64,000 bases of DNA from DATFVA01 sp963747755. GTDB lineage: Bacteria > Bacteroidota > Ignavibacteria > Ignavibacteriales > Ignavibacteriaceae. Of this stretch, positions 43,300 to 52,430 are shown piece after piece. The notes below the pieces were generated by a model. The model saw nothing but the letters and a program-made list of their open reading frames with translations. It was not told where the DNA came from and did no database searches. Each line of letters starts with the position of its first letter. Position 1 is the first letter of the stretch. The stretch covers positions 682,001 to 746,000 of the forward strand of contig CAVVGK010000014.1 of assembly GCA_963747755.1 (NCBI GenBank). The letters run 5' to 3'. The position numbers were made by a program, and so were the translations under genes.

Positions 43300-44955
43300 T
43301 TAAAAAACGGCGGTTTCCTCATATATACCGAAAACATCCTTTAGCTCATTAATCATTTCACCAAGCGTAACGTAATTCTGCGCGGCTTTCAGAAATACCG
43401 GCATAAGGTTAGTCCCGTTCACACCGGCTTCCTTGATTTCTTTCAGACAACTATCAACCGCGGCCTGACTTCTGTGCTGTTTCAGCTCACCGAGTCTTTT
43501 CTTTTGTTTCTTTTCAACTTCGGGTGAAACGTAGAGTATCGGGATGTCAACTTTTTCATCCTTCTCAACAAACTCGTTTACACCCACAATGAACTTTTCT
43601 TTTTTCTCTACTTCTCTCTGGTACCGGTATGCGGCATCGGCAATTTCTTTCTGGAAATACCCTGCCTCAATTGCAGGTATTACCCCTCCCAGCGAATCTA
43701 CCTGGCTGAAAATATCATTAGCCTCTTTTTCCATCTTATCAGTAAGTGCTTCAACATAATAGCTTCCGCCCAACGGGTCAATCGTGTTTATAACACCTGT
43801 TTCATAAGCAATAAGCTGCTGCGTTCTTAAGGCAATCTTAACAGCCTTCTCGCTCGGCAATGCAAGGGTTTCATCCATGGAATTAGTATGCAGCGACTGT
43901 GTTCCGCCAAGTACCCCCGCAAGTGCCTGGAACGCCGTTCTTACGATGTTGTTTTCCGGCTGTTGAGCTGTAAGGGTGCATCCTGCTGTCTGCGTATGGA
44001 ATCTTAACCACCATGATCTCGGGTTTTTTGCACCGTACTTTTCTCTCATTCTCTTTGCATATATTTTCCTTGCAGCCCTGAACTTCGCAATCTCTTCAAA
44101 GAAATCAAGATGGGAATTGAAGAAGAAGGAAATCCTGGGAGCAAATTCGTCCACATCCATTCCTCTTTCCATACAGGCTTCTATATATGCAAATCCGTCG
44201 GCAAGTGTGTAAGCCAGTTCCTGCACAGATGTAGATCCTGCCTCGCGGATATGATAACCGCTTACAGAAACAGGGTTCCATTGTGGAACCTCTTTCGCAC
44301 AGTATTCAATCATATCAACTATTATCCTCATCGAAGGCTGAGGAGGATAGATGTATTCCTTCTGAGCGATGTATTCCTTAAGTATATCATTCTGTAGTGT
44401 GCCGCGCAGGTTCTTAAAATCAACTCCCTGTTTTGCAGCGACAGCAAGATAGAATGCAAAAATCATTGCCGCAGGCGAATTGATCGTCATAGAAGTTGAA
44501 ACTTTATCGAGAGGGATCTTATTGAAGAGTATCTCCATATCTTCCAGCGAAGAAATTGCAACGCCGCATATACCAACCTCTCCCTCGCTTAGTGGGGCAT
44601 CAGAATCCCATCCCATCAGGGTAGGAAGATCGAACGCAACAGATAATCCCGTCTGTCCTCGATCAAGAAGGTAATGAAACCTTTCGTTGGTATCTTCGGG
44701 TGTTCCGAAGCCGGCAAACTGCCTCATTGTCCATATCCTTCCCCTGTAGCCGTTGGTGTGAATTCCTCTGGTGTAAGGATATTCTCCGGGGAAGCCTATC
44801 TCGCTTAGATAGTTTATATTTTCAATGTCATCAGGTCCGTATAAAACATCAACATCTCTTCCGCTTACAGTAGTAAACTTCATTCCTGTATTCTTTGCAT
44901 TCTCCGCTTCCTTATCAAATCCTTTTCGTCTTTCCTGATATTCTTTATCCGGCAT
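43300..44955 (-). CDS. Methylmalonyl-CoA mutase-type catalytic subunit (no B12 domain)
   Basis: The frame reaches 44961, but the minus-strand AAGGA at 44962-44966 fits ATG 44955 better; the protein is then 551 residues. It is a TIM-barrel mutase domain: YTRGIHTNGYRGRIWTMRQF, FAGFGTPEDTNERFHYLL, VAFDLPTLMGWDSD, RSWWLRFHTQTAGCTLTAQQ and LGGTQSLHTNSMDETLALP. The C-terminal cobalamin domain (DxHxxG) is absent, so a separate small B12-binding subunit is needed; none is in the window. It should isomerise methylmalonyl-CoA or a related branched acyl-CoA (propionate metabolism). Which acyl-CoA cannot be told. Confidence 0.88.
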   Translation of the reverse strand: MPDKEYQERRKGFDKEAENAKNTGMKFTTVSGRDVDVLYGPDDIENINYLSEIGFPGEYPYTRGIHTNGYRGRIWTMRQFAGFGTPEDTNERFHYLLDRGQTGLSVAFDLPTLMGWDSDAPLSEGEVGICGVAISSLEDMEILFNKIPLDKVSTSMTINSPAAMIFAFYLAVAAKQGVDFKNLRGTLQNDILKEYIAQKEYIYPPQPSMRIIVDMIEYCAKEVPQWNPVSVSGYHIREAGSTSVQELAYTLADGFAYIEACMERGMDVDEFAPRISFFFNSHLDFFEEIAKFRAARKIYAKRMREKYGAKNPRSWWLRFHTQTAGCTLTAQQPENNIVRTAFQALAGVLGGTQSLHTNSMDETLALPSEKAVKIALRTQQLIAYETGVINTIDPLGGSYYVEALTDKMEKEANDIFSQVDSLGGVIPAIEAGYFQKEIADAAYRYQREVEKKEKFIVGVNEFVEKDEKVDIPILYVSPEVEKKQKKRLGELKQHRSQAAVDSCLKEIKEAGVNGTNLMPVFLKAAQNYVTLGEMINELKDVFGIYEETAVF

Positions 44956-44961
44956 TTTCAT

Positions 44962-44966
44962 TCCTT
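44962..44966 (-). promoter_or_regulatory. Ribosome-binding site placing the mutase start at 44955
   Basis: AAGGA on the minus strand lies 6 bases before the second ATG but would abut the first ATG (44961), so it favours the second. Confidence 0.5.
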
Positions 44967-45021
44967 CTTTCTATTTATAATTACAAAGATAATAAGATAT
45001 ATGACTTTATTGAAGCTTTAA

Positions 45022-46854
45022 TTATGATCTGCCGAACCTCCTGTCAAATTCGTCAAGTGTTATTTTTACCACGGTAGGACGGCCGCGGGGACAAACATAC
45101 GGCATCGATGTAGCAAAAAGCTGGTCAATCAGCAGTCTCATATCCTTTTCATACAACCGGTCGCCTGCCTTTATAGCAGCTCTGTTCGAGTATGCCCTGA
45201 CGATAAGATCTCCCGGATCCGCATTTTCCCCCTTGTTCTGCATAAAATCGTCTATAAGTTCCATAAGTACTTTTTCTTCTGATCCCTGTTTTACATCTTC
45301 AGGCACGCCTTCTATCACAATGGTATTTTTACTGAAAAATTTCAATTCGAATCCCAGCTTAACAAGAAAGGGACTAATCTCTCTAAGCACAGCAATAATT
45401 TCTGCACCCGGTTCAATTGTTTTCGCGAAAAGCAGCTGCTGTGAAAAAGGAAGATCAGCATCCATCCTCTTCAAGGCTTTCTCATACAGCACCCTTTCAT
45501 GCGCAGTATGCTGATCAATCACCATTAAGCCCGTCTTTATCTGCGAAAGAATATATTTGTTGTGAAGCTGAATGATGAAAGCAGGTTCTACTGTAAAACC
45601 GCCTTCCTCTACTCCGGGTAATTCGTGAAAAACCTCCTTTGGAACAGCTTCGAAAGGATGAGAAGTTTCACCTTCAGGTGCCCTTTTGACATTATCGGGT
45701 ATAGCACGGAATATAAGATCGATATCCTGGTCGCTGAAATTTGTCTTAGCAGCCTGCGAGTTCCTGTAACCCTCCCCTCCGGAAAAATCATTTCTCTCTG
45801 TCCGCATGAAACCATCCGGCTCATCGGGGTATTCACTCCTGCCCGTAAACATACCTCCCGGGGAAAGTTCGCTGGTGCCGAGACCTTTCTTTATCACGGC
45901 AAGTACAAAATTGTAAACGTCTCTTTCATCATCGAAACGGACTTCGAGTTTGGATGGATGGATGTTCACATCAGTTTTACGCGGATCCAGATCCATGAAA
46001 AGAATGAAGAAGGGGTAATCACCTTTTTCGAGCAATGTATCGTATGCTGTAAACACTGCATGGTTTATCTGCCTGCTTAGTACATAACGGGAATTAAGGA
46101 ACAGATACTGATCTCCCCTGCTTTTTTTAAGAAGTTCAGGCTTACCGATGTACCCGTATACATTCAGGAAGTCGGTGCGCTCTTCTACTGGCAGCAGCGC
46201 TTCCATCATATTTTCAGCAAACACCTGTTTCACCCTGTTCGAAATATCTCCGGGTCCGTAATTATAGATGAGCTGATCATCATTATAAAGTTTAAAGGCA
46301 AGATCGGGATGACTCAATGCCGCCCTGTTGAATGTATCAACTATATGCTTCATCTCTGTAGCATCCGACTTAAGAAAATTTCTTCTCGCAGGAGTATTAA
46401 AGAAAAGATTTTTTATCGATACACAGGTTCCTTTCGGAAACGAACCTTTTTCCCTCATAACGTTTTGGCTGTCTTCAATGCGGATGAGTGTACCATACTC
46501 TTCAGTTTCCGTTTCAGTCTTAATTTCAACCTGCGCAACAGCCGTTATAGAGCTTAACGCCTCGCCGCGGAAGCCTAGAGTAGAAATGGATTCAAGGTCA
46601 TCATAAGTTGAAATTTTGCTTGTCGCATGCTTCTGAAAACAGAGCAGAGCATCGTCTTCTGTCATTCCTGTGCCGTTATCGCAAACCTGTATCAGAGACT
46701 TCCCGGCACGTTTTATCATTACTTCAATTGTATCCGCTGCTGCATCTATAGAATTTTCCATCAGCTCTTTCACAACTGATTCCGGTCTCTGAACAACTTC
46801 GCCGGCAGCAATTTTGCTTGCTATATTATCGGGCAGAATTTTTATCTTAGTCAT
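45022..46854 (-). CDS. mutL: DNA mismatch repair protein MutL
   Basis: A 610-residue protein. The GHKL ATPase domain has E33/N34 (LMENSIDAAA), DNGTGM (59-64) and GFRGEAL (94-100); the transducer domain follows to about 330. A variable linker leads to a C-terminal dimerisation/endonuclease domain with DQHTAHERVLYE near residue 445 and CPRGRPTVVKI near the end, as in nickase-type MutL from bacteria without MutH. The start codon overlaps the folA stop by one base (TAATG), so translation is coupled. It is the last gene of thyA-folA-mutL. Confidence 0.96.
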   Translation of the reverse strand: MTKIKILPDNIASKIAAGEVVQRPESVVKELMENSIDAAADTIEVMIKRAGKSLIQVCDNGTGMTEDDALLCFQKHATSKISTYDDLESISTLGFRGEALSSITAVAQVEIKTETETEEYGTLIRIEDSQNVMREKGSFPKGTCVSIKNLFFNTPARRNFLKSDATEMKHIVDTFNRAALSHPDLAFKLYNDDQLIYNYGPGDISNRVKQVFAENMMEALLPVEERTDFLNVYGYIGKPELLKKSRGDQYLFLNSRYVLSRQINHAVFTAYDTLLEKGDYPFFILFMDLDPRKTDVNIHPSKLEVRFDDERDVYNFVLAVIKKGLGTSELSPGGMFTGRSEYPDEPDGFMRTERNDFSGGEGYRNSQAAKTNFSDQDIDLIFRAIPDNVKRAPEGETSHPFEAVPKEVFHELPGVEEGGFTVEPAFIIQLHNKYILSQIKTGLMVIDQHTAHERVLYEKALKRMDADLPFSQQLLFAKTIEPGAEIIAVLREISPFLVKLGFELKFFSKNTIVIEGVPEDVKQGSEEKVLMELIDDFMQNKGENADPGDLIVRAYSNRAAIKAGDRLYEKDMRLLIDQLFATSMPYVCPRGRPTVVKITLDEFDRRFGRS

Positions 46855-47333
46855 TATATCTTTTCATAGGTTATAATATCGAATAGATCCCTTACTTCCC
46901 TCGATACTTCATTCCATCTGCCGGGATCAATTTCAGGAAAAAGAACGTCCCCCTCAGCATCAAATTTCATGATTGATATAATCATTTCATCAGCAAATTC
47001 AATAGCCTGACGGTAAACCTGGCCGCCGCCGATAATAAATATCTTCTCAGGGTTTAATTTGGACACAGCTTCAACTGCTTCGGTGAGCGTCCTGAAAATT
47101 TTCACTTCCTCAAAAGGAAGAGTATAACCAGGCTGGTTTGTAATCACTACATTCAGCCTGTCTTTCAGCGGTTTGCCCAGAGTCTCGAAGGTTATTCGTC
47201 CCATTATAATGGGATAACCAAGCGTTGTTTTTTTAAAGTGCTGGAATTCTTCTTTTACGTGCCATGGCATTTCCCCATTCGACCGTCCAATCACACCATT
47301 CTGTGCGACGGCCGAGATAATGCTAATTTTCAA
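46854..47333 (-). CDS. folA: Dihydrofolate reductase
   Basis: A 159-residue enzyme reducing dihydrofolate to tetrahydrofolate with NADPH. Seen: SIISAVAQNGVIGRSNGEMP, WHVKEEFQHFKKTT, IMGRITFETLG, RLNVVITNQ and IFIIGGGQVYRQAI. The catalytic acidic residue is glutamate (in KEEF) where E. coli has D27. It overlaps thyA upstream by 4 bp (ATGA) and mutL downstream by 1 base. Pairing with thyA recycles the dihydrofolate made by thymidylate synthase. Confidence 0.96.
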   Translation of the reverse strand: MKISIISAVAQNGVIGRSNGEMPWHVKEEFQHFKKTTLGYPIIMGRITFETLGKPLKDRLNVVITNQPGYTLPFEEVKIFRTLTEAVEAVSKLNPEKIFIIGGGQVYRQAIEFADEMIISIMKFDAEGDVLFPEIDPGRWNEVSREVRDLFDIITYEKI

Positions 47334-48169
47334 ACAGCAACCTCAAATTTTATTGGTTCGTGGTGCTCATAACCGACCAGTTCAAAATCATCGAATGTCA
47401 GCTGATCAATCGGTTTTTTCGCTATCTTTAATTCCGGAAGCGGCAGTGGTTTCCTTTTCAATTGTTCCTTTAATCCTTCAAGGTGATCATATTTTTCCAT
47501 CTCGCTTCCTTTATCTGCTACATATATATGTGCATCGATAATCGTGTGGGCAAAAAATCCGAGTTCCAGGTTTGTTTCCTGGGCAATTATCTGTGTAAGC
47601 ATAGAATATGCAGCAAGGTTGAAAGGAATACCGAGTGCTATATCGCCCGATCTCTGAGTTAGATGGCAATTAAGCTTTCCGCCGGATACATTAAATGCAA
47701 ATGAATAGTGACATGGCGGAAGCTTACTTGTTGTTGCATTACCCGGTTCCCATGCTGTAACAACCAGTCTTCTGCTGTTAGGATTTTTTTTCAGCTGATC
47801 TATCACATACTTAATCTGGTCAACTTCGTGAACCTCCCATTTGCCTTCCTTATTCTTCTGCGCGCTCGGAAATTTTCTCCAGTAATATCCGTATGCCGTC
47901 TCAAGGTTTCCCTCCTCATCAGCCCAGGCATCCCAAATTTTAGTATGCTGCCTCAGATTCCGTATATGATCTTCACCGGAAAGATACCATAAGACTTCAT
48001 GCAGCAGTGATTTCCAATGCATTCTTTTTGTAGTCAGCAGGGGAAAACCTTTAGATAAATCAACGCGGTAAAACGCGGCAAAATATGAAATTGTATCTAC
48101 TCCGGTACGGGAGGGCTTTCTTACGCCGTTTTTCATCACGAGTTCAACCAGATCAAGGTATTGCTGCAT
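47330..48169 (-). CDS. thyA: Thymidylate synthase
   Basis: A 279-residue enzyme methylating dUMP to dTMP with methylene-tetrahydrofolate. Seen: LTTKRMHWKSLLHEVLWYLS, IWDAWADEEGNL, the nucleophile in LPPCHYSF, RSGDIALGIPFNLAAYS and DAHIY. The conserved HTxGDAHIY is HTIIDAHIY here, with isoleucine in place of glycine, and the usual Q after PPCH is replaced, but catalytic Cys and Arg remain. AAGGAG precedes the ATG. First gene of a three-gene overlapping operon. Confidence 0.96.
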   Translation of the reverse strand: MQQYLDLVELVMKNGVRKPSRTGVDTISYFAAFYRVDLSKGFPLLTTKRMHWKSLLHEVLWYLSGEDHIRNLRQHTKIWDAWADEEGNLETAYGYYWRKFPSAQKNKEGKWEVHEVDQIKYVIDQLKKNPNSRRLVVTAWEPGNATTSKLPPCHYSFAFNVSGGKLNCHLTQRSGDIALGIPFNLAAYSMLTQIIAQETNLELGFFAHTIIDAHIYVADKGSEMEKYDHLEGLKEQLKRKPLPLPELKIAKKPIDQLTFDDFELVGYEHHEPIKFEVAV

Positions 48170-48247
48170 ATGCTCCTTTTTTACAATTTTCAGATGATTT
48201 GTTAATTATTGAAATTTACTAAAAAATGACGAAGCGATAAAACCAAT

Positions 48248-49379
48248 TTACAGGAGCGATTTTATCTTTCCACTCGCTAATTCTATCCCCTTTTCAAAAT
48301 TCTTAATGGATTCATCTTTACTGCAGAAGAAAGAGGTAAATTCTATCACCTTTACATTATCTCCTAATTTATCCCTTACGTTGTCTTCAACCTTCCCGCA
48401 GCATAAAATTACCTTCTTATGGTAACTTGAAGCAATCTGGAGCACGATGCCTGCTCCCTTGCCGTCGAGAGTCTGTTCATCGAAGTTACCTTCCCCTGTT
48501 ATTACCACATCATAATCCTTTATTCTATCTTCAAGATTCAGGAACATGCCTGATAAAATTATCGGCTTCAATAGAAGAGGCATTAAAAAACAAATGCAGT
48601 CCAGCCGCAAGTCCTCCACCGGCCCCTGATAAATTGTCAAATGATCGATCTAACCCTTTATTTTTTAGTATATTAACTATTTTGGTAAAACCGAGTTCCA
48701 TCACTTCTACTTCTCCTCTGTCTGCTCCTTTCTGGGGACCAAAAGTGCGGGCTGCCCCTTTCTTACCGAGAAGCGGATTTCTAACGTCCAGTATGGTTTT
48801 TATTTTAAAAGGGAGCACGGTGTCATTCCATTTTATATCTTTTATCCTATAATAATACTCAGGCACAATCCTATCCTTTTTTCCGAATATATCAGAAAGT
48901 TCAAGTCCGAAACGGGAGCACACTCCAAGTCCAAGGTCGCTTGTTCCCGTTCCCCCCACACCAATTACCACCTCCTCAACATCAAGGATGCTCTTCTCAA
49001 TATCCTCTTTTATTGCAGCCAGCATATCACCGAGTCCTTTTGATGACAGGGTAAGCGGATTTCTCTTCTCTTCAGGTATAACCCTTAAGCCGAGCACCCT
49101 GGCTGATTCTATATATATCTTCTTCTCTGCCCTGTCATAACCTGCCTCACAGTCAAACCTCGAATCATCATATGGGGTTGTGATGTTGTAGTTAAGCGAT
49201 TCCAGATCGAGTACTGCTCTGCAGGCATTAAGGAATCCGTCGCCGCCGTCTGAGACGGGTAGTATTCCTGTTTCAAATTTTCCCTCACCGTCAAGGTATT
49301 TATTAAATAGATCAGCAGCCCTATCCGAATCTGCAGCCTCTTTGTAGCTGTTCGGAGCAATAAGAATTTTCTGTTTCAT
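48248..49379 (-). pseudogene. Glycerate kinase broken by a one-base frameshift
   Basis: Two overlapping frames together make one GlxK-type glycerate kinase of about 375 residues. The upstream frame (49379-48531) gives residues 1 to about 275: KILIAPNSYKEAADS, PVSDGGDGFLNACR, GVGGTGTSDLGLG, LSGAGGGLAAGLHLF. The downstream frame carries SGMFLNLEDRIKDYDVV, ITGEGNFDEQTLDGKGAG and the C-terminus. The switch falls near the run of four A at 48555-48558; deleting one base joins them (ADNLSGMFLNLE). Nothing else is damaged. Glycerate kinase makes 2- or 3-phosphoglycerate from glycerate with ATP. The gene overlaps the preceding glycosyltransferase by 4 bp. Recent decay or an assembly error is possible. 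Confidence 0.85.
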
Positions 49380-50489
49380 CCGGCATTTACTACCTTCCTG
49401 TAAATAATCTCCATATTATTTATCATTTTATCAAGAGTGAATTCTCTTAAGAATTTCTCACGTGAGGCTCTTCCCATCTCCTTCCTTAATTCTCTGTCAC
49501 TTATCAAAGATAAAATTCTCTCTTTGAATTGTTCGATATCTTCCGGCTCAACCAGGTATCCATTCTTCTTATCGTCTATCAGGTACTCAATATCCCCGAC
49601 CCTGCTTCCCGCCACAGGCAGTTCAGCAGACAGAGCTTCAATAATAGCTACCGGGAATGTTTCCCCTCCCGCATCTATAGAGAACTGTGTAAATATATCA
49701 AAGGCGGAAAGTACGTCCTCTACATCGCTCCTAGCCCCCATGAATATCACTTTATCCTGCAAGTTGTATTCCCGGGCCAGCTGCATCAGACTTTCCTTTA
49801 ATTCACCCTCTCCTGCAATCATTAGCTTTATACTATAGTTTCCTTTCCCGGCCATTTCCTTAAAAGCCTTAAGAAGGAAACGATGACCTTTGAATTCAAC
49901 CAGGCGCGAAAGACTCCCTATAACAATATCATTTTCCTTAATTCCGAATTCATGTCCTGACTTTCTTCCTTCCCCCTTCTGTTCTTTTAATTTTGTCTTC
50001 GGGTATACCGATATGAACAACGGTTATTTTCTCCGGTGGTATTTTATCTGTCTCAACCATTATCTTTTCCGTTGAATGTCCTACCGGAGTAAAATGATTA
50101 ATCAAGTATTTATTCCTGTACCAGTGCATGATATTCCGGTTGATTGAAAGACAGCTGTGTATCGTTGATATATTCTTTGCTCCAATAAATTTTCCTGCTG
50201 CTGCAGCGATTGTCCTGTCTAGATTGGAGTTAGTATGCACAATGTCGATATTCTTTCCTCTGAGAGCCTTTACCATCAAACCTACAGCATTAAATTCCTT
50301 CCCGTGAGCACCGTAGGGAATACCGATAGTCTCGTAGCCTCTTTCACGGGATACTTCTCCCAGCTCTGAGCCTGCCAGAGGTGCAATCAGGATCTCGTGA
50401 CCTTTAGCCGACAAGCCGTCAGCCAGGTAAAGTACATAATTTTCACCTCCTGCAATATTCATGGCATCATTCGTAAGAACAATCTTCAA
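49376..50489 (-). pseudogene. GT4-type glycosyltransferase broken by a one-base frameshift
   Basis: The N-terminal half (50489-49950) and C-terminal half (50020-49376) of one GT-B glycosyltransferase lie in overlapping frames. The first has NDAMNIAGGENYVLYLADGL and IDIVHTNSNLDRTIAAAAGK; the second has IGSLSRLVEFKGHRFLLKA, the EALSAELPVAGSRVGDIEYL nucleotide-sugar site and a C-terminal helix. They join cleanly if one G is removed from the run of five (C5 on the plus strand, 49972-49976), giving KRTEGEGRKSGHEFG. The start is TTG 50489, with GGGAG upstream, overlapping the GT2 stop (TTGA). An intact protein would be about 370 residues, adding a sugar during surface glycan or LPS assembly. Confidence 0.85.
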
Positions 50490-51244
50490 TGCAGGTTCTC
50501 CCTTTTCCTAAGTTCCCATATCTTCATATAGATCTGCATATTGGTCATTGCATGCAGAAGCGATACCATCAGCCCGTATTTTCCATCCCGATAACCCTTC
50601 CGTACAATAAAATACTGAAGGAAGGCGCTGGCTGGATGCAATATAAAATCGACAGGACTCACCTTTTTATTCTGATATTTCTGCCTCGCCTCAAGTGTCG
50701 AATAGTTGTTCATCTTGGATATTGCTTCTCTCAGAGACCTGTATGAATAATGGTCGATCCTGCTGTTCAACTTTCCAATTGTTCCGTCAACCTTAAATGA
50801 TTCATGTACGAACCTTTCGGTTACGGTAGTTTTTGATTTTTTGAACAGCCTTAACTGGTAATCATTATCCCAGCCGCATCCTGTAATATGTTTTCCAAGG
50901 AAATAATTCCTGCGTGAAATGCTGTAGCCGTCGCAGCTCCCATCAAGTCCAGCCTCTATTTCATTTCTCAGTTCAGTAGTTACTCTTTCATCTGCATCAA
51001 GACTAAGAACCCATTCATTCGCAGCAAGCGACAGCGCATATTGCTTCTGCCTCGCGTAACCTTCCCACTTCCTGGTGAATATCTTCTGAGTGTAATGACT
51101 GGCTTTTTCCGTAGTATTATCCTCACTCTCAGAGTCTACAATAATTATTTCATCCGCCCACTGAACCGATTCCAGGCAGTCGCCTATATTATTCTCTTCA
51201 TTTTTAGTAATAATTATTACAGAAATTTTTTGTGATGAATCCAT
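50486..51244 (-). CDS. GT2 glycosyltransferase (WaaE/KdtX-like)
   Basis: A 252-residue GT-A enzyme: SVIIITKNEENNIGDCLESV, IVDSESEDNTTEKA, YARQKQYAL and the metal-binding LSLDADERV (DxD). The pattern of WADEIIIVDSESEDNT with GYARQKQYAL is typical of LPS core beta-1,4-glucosyltransferases (WaaE type). It probably adds a hexose to LPS core or another surface glycan. It overlaps the following glycosyltransferase by 4 bp. Donor and acceptor cannot be told. Confidence 0.88.
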   Translation of the reverse strand: MDSSQKISVIIITKNEENNIGDCLESVQWADEIIIVDSESEDNTTEKASHYTQKIFTRKWEGYARQKQYALSLAANEWVLSLDADERVTTELRNEIEAGLDGSCDGYSISRRNYFLGKHITGCGWDNDYQLRLFKKSKTTVTERFVHESFKVDGTIGKLNSRIDHYSYRSLREAISKMNNYSTLEARQKYQNKKVSPVDFILHPASAFLQYFIVRKGYRDGKYGLMVSLLHAMTNMQIYMKIWELRKRENLH

Positions 51245-51302
51245 CGAAGGCTATTTTATCAAAAATTGTTCTTAAATTTAAGAAATTATTGTTTATTATT
51301 TG

Positions 51303-52430
51303 ATGAATATAGCAATTGTAACAACAGGACACTCTCCTTTTGATGAAAGGATCTTTTATAAGTTTGCTGTTTCTCTGCAAATAGCAGGATATAACGTATC
51401 AGTCATAAGCTCAGGGCAGGAAACAAATACCGAATCAGAGGGGATAAAAGTCAGAGGCTTTGACGGCACATCGCTTTCAAAAAAAGATAAAGTTGAAAAA
51501 CTGCTCAGTGAAATAGCAGCTTCCAATCCTGCTCTTGTTATCTGCTGCGAACCTCTGGCAATCACCGCCGCGTACAGGTATAAAAAGCAAAGCAATAACC
51601 CCGTTAAAATTATATATGATATCACCGAATACTACCCACATCAGAATACACTTAACCTGTATGAGGGATTTTCACGTAAAGTTCAATATGCAAAGCTCAG
51701 CCTGTTTAACGCTTATGTATCCAACCTGGCTGATTACCTGTTCATCGGTGAAGAAGGGAAGGTAAAACTCTATGATACCACGGCCCCCTTCCGCAAAAAG
51801 GCTATTATAGGCTACTATGCCCCTAAAAGATATTTCCATTACTATCCCCCGGCCTACGACGGCAGAAATTTTACTCTTTGTTATGCCGGCAGAAATGCAG
51901 AGTCAGGCGGCTTCAGAAGATATACAAGCTTATTAAAAACAGCTGCGCAGCGTTTTCCCGGAATAATATTTACTGCAAAAGTAATTGGAATGGAGCCGGA
52001 AGACGGAGGAGATATGGGACTGGAATCATTGAGCAATGTAAAGACAATATATACCGGCCGGACAGACTACATAAATTATCCGTCTAAGTTTGAAGGAACT
52101 GATATCTGCATCGATCTCAGGGATAAAAATATCATTCACAGTCGATCGCTGCCCATCAAGGTATTCGATTACATTGCCTGCGGGAAGCCTTTTATCTTTT
52201 CGAACCTTGACTCATTTAAAGGATATGACGATTTGAGGACGGCAGGACTAATGACCGATCCGGATGACATAGAATCTTCAATAATAAGAATATCCGGTTA
52301 TTTAAATAATCCTGAGAAATTAAAAGAGGATTCCCTTACCGCATACAAGCTTTTTGAAGAGAAATACAATTGGGAAATCGTTGAGAAAAAGATGCTGAGA
52401 ATAATTGACTCCCTTTTCACGAACCGGTAA
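51303..52430 (+). CDS. GT4-like glycosyltransferase
   Basis: ATG 51303 is preferred over the TTG three bases upstream; the protein is 375 residues. It has a GT-B fold: the N-terminal MNIAIVTTGHSPFDERIFYK with ALVICCEPLAITAAYRYK, a middle segment IIYDITEYYPHQNTLNLY, and a C-terminal donor domain with CYAGRNAESGGFRRY and SRSLPIKVFDYIACGKPF. It is the only rightward gene of the glycan cluster, and its last 14 bp overlap, tail to tail, the asparagine-synthase-like gene. It may modify the same polymer as its neighbours. Confidence 0.8.
   Translation: MNIAIVTTGHSPFDERIFYKFAVSLQIAGYNVSVISSGQETNTESEGIKVRGFDGTSLSKKDKVEKLLSEIAASNPALVICCEPLAITAAYRYKKQSNNPVKIIYDITEYYPHQNTLNLYEGFSRKVQYAKLSLFNAYVSNLADYLFIGEEGKVKLYDTTAPFRKKAIIGYYAPKRYFHYYPPAYDGRNFTLCYAGRNAESGGFRRYTSLLKTAAQRFPGIIFTAKVIGMEPEDGGDMGLESLSNVKTIYTGRTDYINYPSKFEGTDICIDLRDKNIIHSRSLPIKVFDYIACGKPFIFSNLDSFKGYDDLRTAGLMTDPDDIESSIIRISGYLNNPEKLKEDSLTAYKLFEEKYNWEIVEKKMLRIIDSLFTNR

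Noticed and set aside
45625..46080. A 151-residue open frame on the plus strand
   Set aside because: It is antisense to mutL, which is clearly conserved; the frame is a by-product of codon bias.
48181..48247. Possible regulatory leader between the glycerate kinase and thyA
   Set aside because: It is short and A/T-rich, with no stem-loop or conserved motif that I can see.
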